Positions 20,543-29,213 of a stretch of DNA of 64,000 nucleotides are shown here, piece by piece. The translations under genes were made by a program, and so were the position numbers. Origin of the DNA: Duganella sp. sic0402 (GTDB taxonomy: Bacteria; Pseudomonadota; Gammaproteobacteria; Burkholderiales; Burkholderiaceae_D); contig NZ_JAHUWK010000004.1 of assembly GCF_019219065.1 (NCBI RefSeq), positions 124,001 through 188,000 on the forward strand, given 5' to 3'. How positions within the stretch are numbered: position 1 is the first letter of the stretch; every line of letters starts with the position of its first letter. The notes beneath the pieces were generated by a model. That model was not told where the DNA came from. It did no database searches and saw only the letters and a program-made list of their open reading frames with translations.

Positions 20543-21847
20543 ATGGCAGATTTATTTTCCACCGAACCGCGCCAGCCGCTGGCCGAAGCCTTGCGGCCGA
20601 AGACGCTAGATGATGTGATCGGCCAGCGCCACCTGCTGGGGCCGGGCAAGCCGCTGCGCCTGGCATTCGAGTCGGGCCAGCCGCATTCGATGATTTTGTG
20701 GGGCCCGCCGGGCACCGGCAAGACCACGCTGGCGCGGCTGACCGCCAAGGCCTATGACTGCGAGTTCATCGCCTTGTCGGCGGTGTTCTCGGGCGTAAAG
20801 GACATCCGCGCCGCGATGGAACAGGCGCAGCACAACCTGGACATGGGCAAGCACACCATCCTGTTTGTCGATGAGATCCACCGCTTCAACAAGTCGCAGC
20901 AGGACGCCTTGCTGCCATACGCCGAATCCGGCCTGGTGACGCTGATCGGCGCCACTACCGAGAATCCCTCGTTTGAAGTCAATTCCGCGCTGCTGTCGCG
21001 CGCCCAGGTGTATGTGCTGAAGTCCTTCGACGAAAGCGAGCTGCGGCAGATGGTCGACCGCGCCCGCGACAAGGTGCTGACGCAGCTGGAATTCGCGGAC
21101 GCTGCCATCGACACGCTGATCGGCTATGCCGACGGCGACGGGCGCCGCCTGCTGAACCTGCTGGAAGTGACCGGCACCGCCGCCAACGCCGCCAAGACCA
21201 ACCAGATCACCGCCGAGTTCATCCAGAACGCGCTGACGCTGAACGCGCGCCGCTTCGACAAAGGCGGCGACAATTTCTACGATCAGATCTCGGCGCTGCA
21301 CAAATCAGTGCGCGGCTCCAATCCGGACGCCGCGCTGTACTGGCTGTGCCGCATGCTGGACGGCGGCGCCGACGCGCGCTACCTGTCGCGCCGCATCGTG
21401 CGCATGGCCTGGGAAGACATCGGCCTGGCCGATCCGCGCGCCATGCAGGTGGCCAACGACGCCGCCACCACTTTCGAACGGCTCGGCTCGCCTGAAGGTG
21501 AACTGGCGCTGGGCCAGGCGGTCATCTACCTGGCCATCGCCGCCAAGAGCAACGCCGGCTACAACGCCTTCAACGAAGCGATGGCGTTTGTGCGTAAGGA
21601 CAAATCGCGTGAAGTGCCGGTTCACCTGCGCAATGCGCCGACCAAGCTGATGAAGGAGCTGGGCTACGGTCACGAGTACCGCTATGCCCACGACGAGCCG
21701 CACGCCTACGCCGCCGGCGAAACCTACTTCCCCGACGATATGCGCGAGCCCGGCTGGTATCAGCCGGTGCCGCGCGGTCTGGAAAGCAAGATCGCCGACA
21801 AGATGGCCTTCCTGCGCCAGCTGGACGAGGACGCCGGCAAGCGCTGA
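20543..21847 (+). CDS. rarA: Replication-associated recombination protein A, AAA+ ATPase
   Basis: RarA (MgsA, homologue of eukaryotic WRNIP1/Mgs1) is a clamp-loader-related ATPase acting at stalled replication forks. The 434 residues contain Walker [10 protein letters not shown] at 54-62, Walker [13 protein letters not shown], sensor [12 protein letters not shown] and the C-terminal tetramerisation region with [14 protein letters not shown] helices. The chosen ATG gives the usual N-terminus with [17 protein letters not shown]. No ribosome site is visible before it, because the lolA terminator ends 12 bp upstream. Confidence 0.95.
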   Translation: MADLFSTEPRQPLAEALRPKTLDDVIGQRHLLGPGKPLRLAFESGQPHSMILWGPPGTGKTTLARLTAKAYDCEFIALSAVFSGVKDIRAAMEQAQHNLDMGKHTILFVDEIHRFNKSQQDALLPYAESGLVTLIGATTENPSFEVNSALLSRAQVYVLKSFDESELRQMVDRARDKVLTQLEFADAAIDTLIGYADGDGRRLLNLLEVTGTAANAAKTNQITAEFIQNALTLNARRFDKGGDNFYDQISALHKSVRGSNPDAALYWLCRMLDGGADARYLSRRIVRMAWEDIGLADPRAMQVANDAATTFERLGSPEGELALGQAVIYLAIAAKSNAGYNAFNEAMAFVRKDKSREVPVHLRNAPTKLMKELGYGHEYRYAHDEPHAYAAGETYFPDDMREPGWYQPVPRGLESKIADKMAFLRQLDEDAGKR

Positions 21848-22312
21848 TCAGTTGAACAGCTCGCCGCGCGCAATGCGCTTGAGTGCCTGCACTTTTTTCC
21901 ACTGCACGTAAGGGTAGAGTGCGCCCAACAGTGCGAAGAAGTAAGAGAAATAGGATGCCTCGTTGCTATTATGACCACCGCCCATCTGCGTGCCACAGAT
22001 GATCAGTACGATCGGTAGCAGGCTATAGATAAAGAGCAGCGAGGTTTGCGCGGACACGTCCAGGTGTACCCGTTTCCCGTTAGGCAACTGCACGCCGAGC
22101 AGCGTCTTCTTTGCCAACTGGTGGCTAATCCATAGTGTGCTATCGCCTTCCATCCCCAGTCCGCGCTGGAGGAATTCTCCGACCACCACCGAGGAGTTCA
22201 CATTCTGCAGGTTGTTGCCGCCGAGGTCGATATAAACGAAATTGATTCCTTCCTTGTTCGACTGATGCGGTCCGATGTCACGCAGATTGCCGCTGTAGCT
22301 CTTGATTGCCAT
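21848..22312 (-). CDS. Hypothetical membrane protein, two predicted spans
   Basis: I do not recognise a family. The 154 residues begin with a soluble, polar part (residues 1-88) and end with two hydrophobic segments, SLLFIYSLLPIVLIICGTQ and ASYFSYFFALLGALYP, before a basic tail VQWKKVQALKRIARG. The second half resembles a helical hairpin anchor that would leave the N-terminal part in the cytoplasm. ATG is preceded on its strand by GGAGG. It converges on rarA with no gap between the stop codons and has composition slightly less GC-rich than its neighbours. Confidence 0.65.
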   Translation of the reverse strand: MAIKSYSGNLRDIGPHQSNKEGINFVYIDLGGNNLQNVNSSVVVGEFLQRGLGMEGDSTLWISHQLAKKTLLGVQLPNGKRVHLDVSAQTSLLFIYSLLPIVLIICGTQMGGGHNSNEASYFSYFFALLGALYPYVQWKKVQALKRIARGELFN

Positions 22313-22388
22313 GTAACCTCCGTTATGAATAGACGGAGGATTCTTGCAGCTCCCTTGTCTCCGGACTAGGGAACAAATGTTCTATCCG

Positions 22389-23339
22389 CTATCGCGCGAT
22401 GGCGTTCAGGGCCGCGATCAGCGCGGTTTTGTTGGAGATTTGCAGCTTGGCGTAGACCTTGTGCAACTGGTTACGCACGGTGGCCGGTGAGATGCCCAGG
22501 TCGGCCGCCACTTCCTTGTAGCTGGCGCCGGCGGCGGCCAGTTCGGCAACCGACAGTTCGGCCGGCGTCAGCAGGGCGCGATGCGTGACCGGTTCCAGCA
22601 TGATGTGCAGATGCTTGCCTTGCGGATGAATGCGGGCGCAGAGCGTGCGCCCGGTATAGCTGCCGTTGCGGGAAGTGCTGAGCGCGCGGAACAGTACCGG
22701 CGGCAGCATCGGCGGCGTCCACGCCGGCCATTCGGCCTGCAGCATGTGGCCAGCCTCGTCATCCAGAAATTGCAGACAGCCCTGGCGATCAGTGACCAGC
22801 AGCAGGGCGCCGCCATCGCGCCGTCCGCCGCCTTGCAGGCGGTCGTTGATCTGGCGTGCCTGGAACAGATGCGGCATCAACTGGTCGGCCAGCGCGACAT
22901 CGGCGGCGCTGTAGGGGCGGTCGCGCTGGGCGCGCCACAAAGCCAGCACGCCCAGCCCCTGTGCCAGCGGCGTTGCCGGGATATACACCAGGCTTTGCGC
23001 GACCTGGTATTTACGCACATAGGCGATCAGATCCGGATGTTTGCGCCGGTCAATGTGACTGAAGTCGAAGCTGATGCTGCGGCCACGCCGGCCGAACGCC
23101 TCGGCCAGCGCCGGATCGGGCGTGGACAGGCTGGCGCGGTCATGCAGTTTTTCCACCGGCTGGCGATAGGCGTGCATGGCGTGTACGCGCATTTCACCTT
23201 GGTCGGAAAATTCGGCGCGCACCGCCGCGCCCGAATCGAAGGGCAACACACGCTGCATAATACCCATCGCTTCCTCGATGAATTCGCCTGGCGTGCATTC
23301 CTGCGCGCGGCCGTACAGTTCAAGCAAGCTGTGGTTCAT
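22389..23339 (-). CDS. LuxR-type helix-turn-helix regulator, paralogue B
   Basis: The 316-residue protein ends in a LuxR/GerE DNA-binding domain (LTPAELSVAELAAAGASYKE, then ISPATVRNQLHKVYAKL). Residues 1-180 form a sensing part that starts with YGRAQECTPGEFIEEAMGIM and includes LPFDSGAA, resembling a GAF-like or autoinducer-domain fold, though without the invariant residues of acyl-homoserine-lactone receptors that I could recognise. No receiver domain is present. Its ATG overlaps the stop of the upstream paralogue (ATGA), so the pair is translationally coupled. Confidence 0.85.
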   Translation of the reverse strand: MNHSLLELYGRAQECTPGEFIEEAMGIMQRVLPFDSGAAVRAEFSDQGEMRVHAMHAYRQPVEKLHDRASLSTPDPALAEAFGRRGRSISFDFSHIDRRKHPDLIAYVRKYQVAQSLVYIPATPLAQGLGVLALWRAQRDRPYSAADVALADQLMPHLFQARQINDRLQGGGRRDGGALLLVTDRQGCLQFLDDEAGHMLQAEWPAWTPPMLPPVLFRALSTSRNGSYTGRTLCARIHPQGKHLHIMLEPVTHRALLTPAELSVAELAAAGASYKEVAADLGISPATVRNQLHKVYAKLQISNKTALIAALNAIAR

Positions 23340-24304
23340 GACAATGTCTGCGGCATGACGGCCGGCCAGAGGGCGGCCAGCTGGGTTTTGTTTTCTACGC
23401 CCAGTTTGTTGTAGACGCTGTGTAACTGGTTGCGCACGGTGGCCGGGGAATTGTCCAGCTGGCGGGCAATGTCCTTGTAGCTCAGCCCCTGCGCTGCCAG
23501 CTGGGCGACATTCCATTCGGCGGCAGTCAGCTTGGTGGCCGGGCGTTGGGCGATTTGCAGGTGCAAGGCCGGCCCCAAGGTCTCGGCTTTGACGACAATG
23601 TGGTCGCCGTTGTACAGCAGTTGCTGGCTGCTGGCGAGTTGACGCATCAATTGCGGCGGCAGGAGTGGTGGCGACCACTCGCGCCATTCGCGTTGCAGCA
23701 GCGTGATGGCGTCGGCCGGAGCGGTATGCAGGCAGCCGTGCAGACTGGCCAGCACCGAGACATGCTGCGGCGGTCCTGCGTCAGGCTGGTCGAACAACCG
23801 GCGGCTGACCCGGCTGGCCTGGAAAACATGCGGCAGCAACAGGTCGCTGAGCTTGCGGTCACGCTCGACATAGCGCTGCTCGGGACGGGCGCGCCACAGC
23901 GACATCAGGTCCACGCTGTTCGGCGCTAGCGGCTGGGAAATCTGAATCAGCGTATGCGCGATCTCGAAGCGATGGCAGTAATCCATGAAATCGGCATGGG
24001 CGCCGAAGGTGTCGCGGCTGATGTTGGTCAGCGTGGCGCCGCGCTGCCGGAAGGCGGCGTCCAGTACATAATCCGGCGTCTCCAGCTGGTCCCAGGCCAG
24101 TAATTGCTCCAGCGGCTGATTGGACAGGTGCATGCTGCGGATGGTCAGCTTGTCGCCACCGACCACATCGATATTCATCATCACTCCCGAATCAAAGTGC
24201 AGCGCGGTCTTTAGCTGTGACAAGGCCTGCTCGCTAAACTCGGTTGGCGTGCATTCCTGTGCTGCGCCGTACAGGCCCAGGATCAGATGATTATAGATTT
24301 CCAA
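23336..24304 (-). CDS. LuxR-type helix-turn-helix regulator, paralogue A
   Basis: The 322-residue protein is clearly related along its entire length to the product of the next gene: both open with YG-x-AQECTP-x-EF, share an FDSG segment near residue 40, a SLWRA/ALWRA block near 135-150, an LLPHVFQA/LMPHLFQA block and the end ATVRNQLH-x-VY-x-KL. The C-terminal part is a LuxR/GerE helix-turn-helix. It is the first gene of the pair and divergent from an alpha/beta hydrolase gene; the 130-bp gap likely holds both promoters. Ligand and targets are unknown. Confidence 0.85.
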   Translation of the reverse strand: MEIYNHLILGLYGAAQECTPTEFSEQALSQLKTALHFDSGVMMNIDVVGGDKLTIRSMHLSNQPLEQLLAWDQLETPDYVLDAAFRQRGATLTNISRDTFGAHADFMDYCHRFEIAHTLIQISQPLAPNSVDLMSLWRARPEQRYVERDRKLSDLLLPHVFQASRVSRRLFDQPDAGPPQHVSVLASLHGCLHTAPADAITLLQREWREWSPPLLPPQLMRQLASSQQLLYNGDHIVVKAETLGPALHLQIAQRPATKLTAAEWNVAQLAAQGLSYKDIARQLDNSPATVRNQLHSVYNKLGVENKTQLAALWPAVMPQTLS

Positions 24305-24434
24305 TTAGAAAGTAGTTGCCAATTTAGTAGCGTATGCTACGGATAGTCACATGATTTGTCCATAGGCAATTACCAAAAATATTGCCAAAGCTGGCATGAT
24401 GTCGTTATGCCCAAAAAACGCATCAGGAGAAGTA

Positions 24435-25265
24435 ATGAGCAAGGACTTGGTAGTCGACGGGATTGATATCCATGTGGAAGGCGAGGGTACGGAAACCATC
24501 GTGATGATCCACGGCTGGCCGGATACCTATCGCCTGTGGGATGCCCAGGTGGCGGAGTTGCGCCACCGTTACCGCTGTGTGCGCTTCACGCTGCCCGGTT
24601 TTGATATCCACAAGCCGCGCCGCTCGTATTCACTGGATGCGACCATGCGCATCCTGCTGCATATCGTGAACAGTGTCAGCCAGAAGCAGAAGGTGATCCT
24701 GATGCTGCACGACTGGGGCTGCGTGTTTGGCTATGAGTTTTACATGCGCAACAAGTCGCTGGTGTCGGCGATTATCGGCGTGGATATCGGCGATGCGCAA
24801 TCGCGCGCCACCGGCCGCTCGCGCTCGATCGGCCAGAAGATGATGGTTGCCGGCTACCAGAGCACGCTGGCGCTGGCGTGGACCATGGGCGGCCCGCTGG
24901 GGCGTTCGATCACCCGTGGCATGGCCAGCCTGCTGGGCGCGCCGTCGCCGAAGGAATATATCAGCTCCGGCATGAATTACCCGTATTACATCCTGACCGC
25001 AGGCGCGGCTGGTTCATATCACTCGCTGGTGCCGTTTGTGCCCAAGGTGCCGATGCTGTTCATCTACGGCACCAACAAGCCGTTCATGTTCCATTCGCCG
25101 CAATGGACGGAGAACCTGGCGGGCAAGCCGGGATGCAAGGTGGTGGCGATGGAAACCGGTCACTGGCCGATGACGCGACAGCCGGAGCGCTTTAATGACA
25201 TCGTCATCGGCTGGCTGGAAAAGCCCGCCGAGACGGAGGCGGCCGCCGAGGAAGACGCCGCCTAA
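24435..25265 (+). CDS. Alpha/beta hydrolase, epoxide-hydrolase/dehalogenase-like
   Basis: The 276-residue protein has the oxyanion motif HGWPDT at 26-31, a nucleophile elbow LHDWGC with an aspartate (D93) in place of serine, and a late catalytic histidine in METGHWPM. An aspartate nucleophile is typical of epoxide hydrolases and haloalkane or fluoroacetate dehalogenases. A signal peptide is absent. I use the ATG at 24435 behind CAGGAGAAGTA; an upstream in-frame ATG lacks a ribosome site. Its divergent neighbours are the two LuxR-type regulators, which may control it. The C-terminus is an acidic alanine-rich tail (TEAAAEEDAA). Confidence 0.88.
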   Translation: MSKDLVVDGIDIHVEGEGTETIVMIHGWPDTYRLWDAQVAELRHRYRCVRFTLPGFDIHKPRRSYSLDATMRILLHIVNSVSQKQKVILMLHDWGCVFGYEFYMRNKSLVSAIIGVDIGDAQSRATGRSRSIGQKMMVAGYQSTLALAWTMGGPLGRSITRGMASLLGAPSPKEYISSGMNYPYYILTAGAAGSYHSLVPFVPKVPMLFIYGTNKPFMFHSPQWTENLAGKPGCKVVAMETGHWPMTRQPERFNDIVIGWLEKPAETEAAAEEDAA

Positions 25266-25274
25266 GATCGCCGC

Positions 25275-25691
25275 TTAGCGCAGGCGAATCGGTTTCTGGT
25301 ACGGGGCGAACGGCGGCGGCGGCAGTTGCGCGCCGGCGTAGGCCTGGCGGAAGCATTCGGCTTTCTTGCCTTCGACGTCGGTGGTGGTGCGGGTCACTTT
25401 ACCAGCCGCGTCCAGCGTCAGGATGATTACCACCGGATGCTTGGTGATGTCATGGCAGTTGCCCACTTCGTCCAGCTTTTTCGCGTTGTTATAGTTGAGC
25501 GAAACTTCTTCGTACTTGGTCGCCTTGTCGTTCGGGAACTGGGCGTTGAACTTGTTCATCTCACCGGCGAAGTTCGGATTGGCCGGCGGCGGCGGTTCGT
25601 TGCCCCACGACGAGCCACCGGTGGAGGCGCAGCCCGCTGCAATCATCATCACGGCGCTGGCCGCTGCAATGTTCAGGATATTGGTTTTCAT
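25275..25691 (-). CDS. Small lipoprotein, hypothetical
   Basis: The 138 residues begin with a lipoprotein signal peptide whose lipobox is IAAGC (Cys21), followed by a Gly/Ser/Pro-rich linker with PPPPANPN. The mature part, with two further cysteines in VGNCHD and AECFRQ and a LTLDAAGKVTRTTTD strand pair, could be a small TonB-C-like or Ig-like domain stabilised by a disulfide; this is inference. The start ATG follows GAGGAGAA on its strand. It converges on the hydrolase gene with a 9-bp gap. I do not recognise a named family. Confidence 0.75.
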   Translation of the reverse strand: MKTNILNIAAASAVMMIAAGCASTGGSSWGNEPPPPANPNFAGEMNKFNAQFPNDKATKYEEVSLNYNNAKKLDEVGNCHDITKHPVVIILTLDAAGKVTRTTTDVEGKKAECFRQAYAGAQLPPPPFAPYQKPIRLR

Positions 25692-25765
25692 TTCTTCTCC
25701 TCGAATAATGTACTGTTGAATACATAGTACAAATTTCAAGCCTCATATGGCGCACGATTAGTTGC

Positions 25766-25781
25766 GTAGGAGAAATCCTAC
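25766..25781. promoter_or_regulatory. GTAGGA-GAAA-TCCTAC dyad
   Basis: A perfect 6-4-6 inverted repeat with a GAAA loop stands in the 243-bp gap between two divergent genes for small exported proteins, roughly 75 bp from the lipoprotein start. It has no T-run. It may be a shared operator or an RNA hairpin in one leader. Confidence 0.4.
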
Positions 25782-25934
25782 AGCCAGGCTGGCGCGCGCT
25801 TTCCTGCCGGTTTTTTGCATTTCAGGCGCCATTTCCGGCGCTTCGTCGCATCCCCATCGCATGCCATAGCGCCTTTAGGTACAGTACAACCATACCGCAG
25901 CACTTAATCAACCCGCTACCTGAAGGAGCACATC

Positions 25935-26141
25935 ATGAACATCGCTAAAAACATGGAAGTCATCTTCCTGGCCGCTTCGATCATCGCCGGCGCCACCAGC
26001 TTCGCCACCGCCGCCGACGGCCGCGTTGACGTCTACCTGCCAGCCGACAAAGCCGCCGTGGTGGCCAAGGCCGACCTGGACCTGCCAACCGCGACCGTCA
26101 CCGCCAAGCGCCTGACCGCCGCCGAGAAAGCCGCGCTGTAA
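25935..26141 (+). CDS. Small exported protein, 68 residues
   Basis: The first 27 residues form a signal peptide ending in TSFATA-A; the mature product is only about 41 residues, rich in Ala, Asp, Lys and Val, with no cysteine. TGAAGGAGCACATC gives a strong ribosome site before the ATG, and codon use matches neighbouring genes, so I consider it real. Small secreted proteins of this type occur widely in Oxalobacteraceae without assigned function. serS begins about 90 bp downstream. Confidence 0.7.
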   Translation: MNIAKNMEVIFLAASIIAGATSFATAADGRVDVYLPADKAAVVAKADLDLPTATVTAKRLTAAEKAAL

Positions 26142-26176
26142 TGGCGGCAGCCGGCGGGCTGCGCAAAACTCGCTAG

Positions 26177-27523
<1,347 letters not shown>

Positions 27524-27566
27524 AAAATAGCGTCAAAATTGCCCTTCCATTTTCTTTCACACCTGC

Positions 27567-27572
27567 TATAAT
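27567..27572 (+). promoter_or_regulatory. -10 box of the tRNA-Ser promoter
   Basis: A perfect TATAAT lies 32 bp upstream of the first tRNA-Ser gene; TTCCAT at 27545-27550 is a possible -35 box at 16 bp. Confidence 0.5.
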
Positions 27573-27603
27573 CTTGCCTTCTCGCAGCAGCAGGTGGGAA
27601 AAC

Positions 27604-27693
<90 letters not shown>

Positions 27694-27733
27694 ACTGTTT
27701 GGATGTGAGAAAAATGTAGCAAATGCGTCACCA

Positions 27734-27823
<90 letters not shown>

Positions 27824-27832
27824 AAATACTAA

Positions 27833-27856
27833 AAACCCGCTTCGGCGGGTTTTTTT
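27833..27856 (+). terminator. Intrinsic terminator of the tRNA-Ser pair
   Basis: AAACCCGC-TTCG-GCGGGTTT forms an eight-pair stem with a stable UUCG loop followed by a T-run. Confidence 0.95.
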
Positions 27857-27880
27857 CATTGTGCGTCCAGCATGGGCGCA

Positions 27881-28039
27881 CTATTGCAGGTACTGCCACC
27901 GCTGATCCATCCCATCTTTAGTGAGCGCAGCCACGGGTTCTGGCCCGGCCGCCGAGCGCGTGACGCCGATCTGTCCAGGTAGCCCGGTTAGCAGCGTCTT
28001 CGGGCCGATGTGAACATAGGTGAGTTTTGCAGATGCCAT
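27881..28039 (-). CDS. Possible small gene, 52 residues, unknown
   Basis: An ATG-started frame of 52 codons with GC-rich third positions, close to the usual composition of the window. The product is soluble, Gly/Pro/Leu-rich, with YVHIGPKTLLTGLPGQIGV near its start. The ribosome site is weak (AAGCATAAAAA). It points towards the tRNA pair and its start overlaps the start of the plus-strand frame at 28020. It could be a real small gene or the remnant of an element inserted behind the tRNA; I do not recognise it. Confidence 0.35.
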   Translation of the reverse strand: MASAKLTYVHIGPKTLLTGLPGQIGVTRSAAGPEPVAALTKDGMDQRWQYLQ

Positions 28040-28466
28040 TTTTTATGCTTCAACGTCTTTATACTCGTATCTTCCTTATTGTAGTTTGCGTCCCCATCTG
28101 ATTTACGATGATTTTTATCGCGGAATTCTGACCACAGTGCTGCAGAGAAGATTCGCTACCTTGCGTGCACGCGCTGCGACGACCCCAAGCTTTGCGACAA
28201 GTGACATTCCCAAGTTTTTCCAACTCGTTTCGTCGTCCGTTCATTCCGCCAGATTTGCTACACCAGGTTCTATCAGCTTGGGGGCCTTGAAGATCGGGCA
28301 GAAAGATGCTGGCATTATCATTGCGGATATAGACCGTCTAGAGGCGGCTGACCGAATGGAATTGCTATTCGATGTCATGCCGGAAGACGTACTCGATGAG
28401 GCACATGACGCACTTGCTCGGGTTGTGCAGCTAGAGAAGCGCCTTTGTCATAACGATCCCTCGTGA
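28020..28466 (+). CDS. Hypothetical protein with atypical composition
   Basis: The frame of up to 148 residues begins with GTG behind ACATAG and ends at 28466. It is noticeably AT-richer than its neighbours and uses rare codons (CTA, ATA, AGA), a sign of recent arrival. The second half (residues 85-148) looks protein-like: GALKIGQKDAGIIIADIDRL followed by an acidic helical region LFDVMPEDVLDEAHDALARV. The true start may be further in. A terminator-like hairpin lies about 190 bp downstream. No family recognised. Confidence 0.45.
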   Translation: MSFADAIFYASTSLYSYLPYCSLRPHLIYDDFYRGILTTVLQRRFATLRARAATTPSFATSDIPKFFQLVSSSVHSARFATPGSISLGALKIGQKDAGIIIADIDRLEAADRMELLFDVMPEDVLDEAHDALARVVQLEKRLCHNDPS

Positions 28467-29213
28467 CTAACCTGCTAATCCCTTGGCCGTCCTTAAATTA
28501 GCTGGGGGCAAGGTCCAAAGTGGCGATGGCGCGTGCCACGCCTCATTTAATCTCAACTACTCGATCTGCCTCTGCGGCGAGAGGGCCGGGAAGATCGGTT
28601 AAACCTCTTCAAGTAAGCTCGGGTTTTTTATGCCGATTAGCTGCTCAAATAATGCAATAGCGCCGCGATGGCGTTTTTTTTGTATCACTTTGTAACTTGA
28701 AGTTACGGGTATGAAAGCTCTTTATTTGTGCTTTCATGGCAAATATCATCTGATTTAAATTTGGCAATACGCGAGTTTATCGAAATCCTGTGTTAGTTTC
28801 ATAAGCTCAATTTTCTTCATTCTCCTTGCTTTACTTCCTCTTTTATCACCAAATTGGTGCATTAATGCTGCGTTGCGCTAGGTGGTTTTTGTAAAAATGC
28901 AGAGTGAAGCCGCTTTAAGCATGTATCCAATTGTTGCAGCGCAAAATTCCGCCATTTTCACTATTTTGGTGCAACTTGGCATCGTTGCCGCTAATTGCAC
29001 TATGTAAGCCAAATAAGCTATGGCAAAAGTCGGATTTTCTATATTTATCCGTTGTTTTATTTCCATAGGGGAGGGGCGTCAAATTGACACTATTCGTTAG
29101 CCTATGGTCTTATGTCACGCTTTTGTTTGGCAAGTTACAGATAGATACATCCTGAAGCAACGGTCTTTACCCGAGGCCAGCGCTTTGAAATACACAGAAG
29201 GAGTTTTGTTTAC
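28467..29213. other. Non-coding AT-rich stretch before a TonB receptor
   Basis: These 747 bp hold no convincing gene. The composition is clearly lower in GC than the rest of the window. Contents I can name are a terminator-like hairpin at 28659-28681 and, at the right end, AGAAGGAG before the TonB receptor start. A 62-codon minus-strand frame at 28878-29066 has no ribosome site and was not accepted. A small RNA or a long 5' leader cannot be excluded. Confidence 0.5.
28659..28681 (+). terminator. Short terminator-like hairpin
   Basis: AGCGCC-GCGAT-GGCGTT forms a four-to-six-pair stem (one G-U) followed by eight T. It would end transcription from the atypical gene at 28020 or from an RNA encoded upstream of it. 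Confidence 0.6.

Noticed and set aside
28878..29066. 62-codon minus-strand frame in the AT-rich stretch
   Set aside because: No ribosome site, no relation in composition to a known small protein, and stop codons are scarce enough in such a short frame to expect it by chance.
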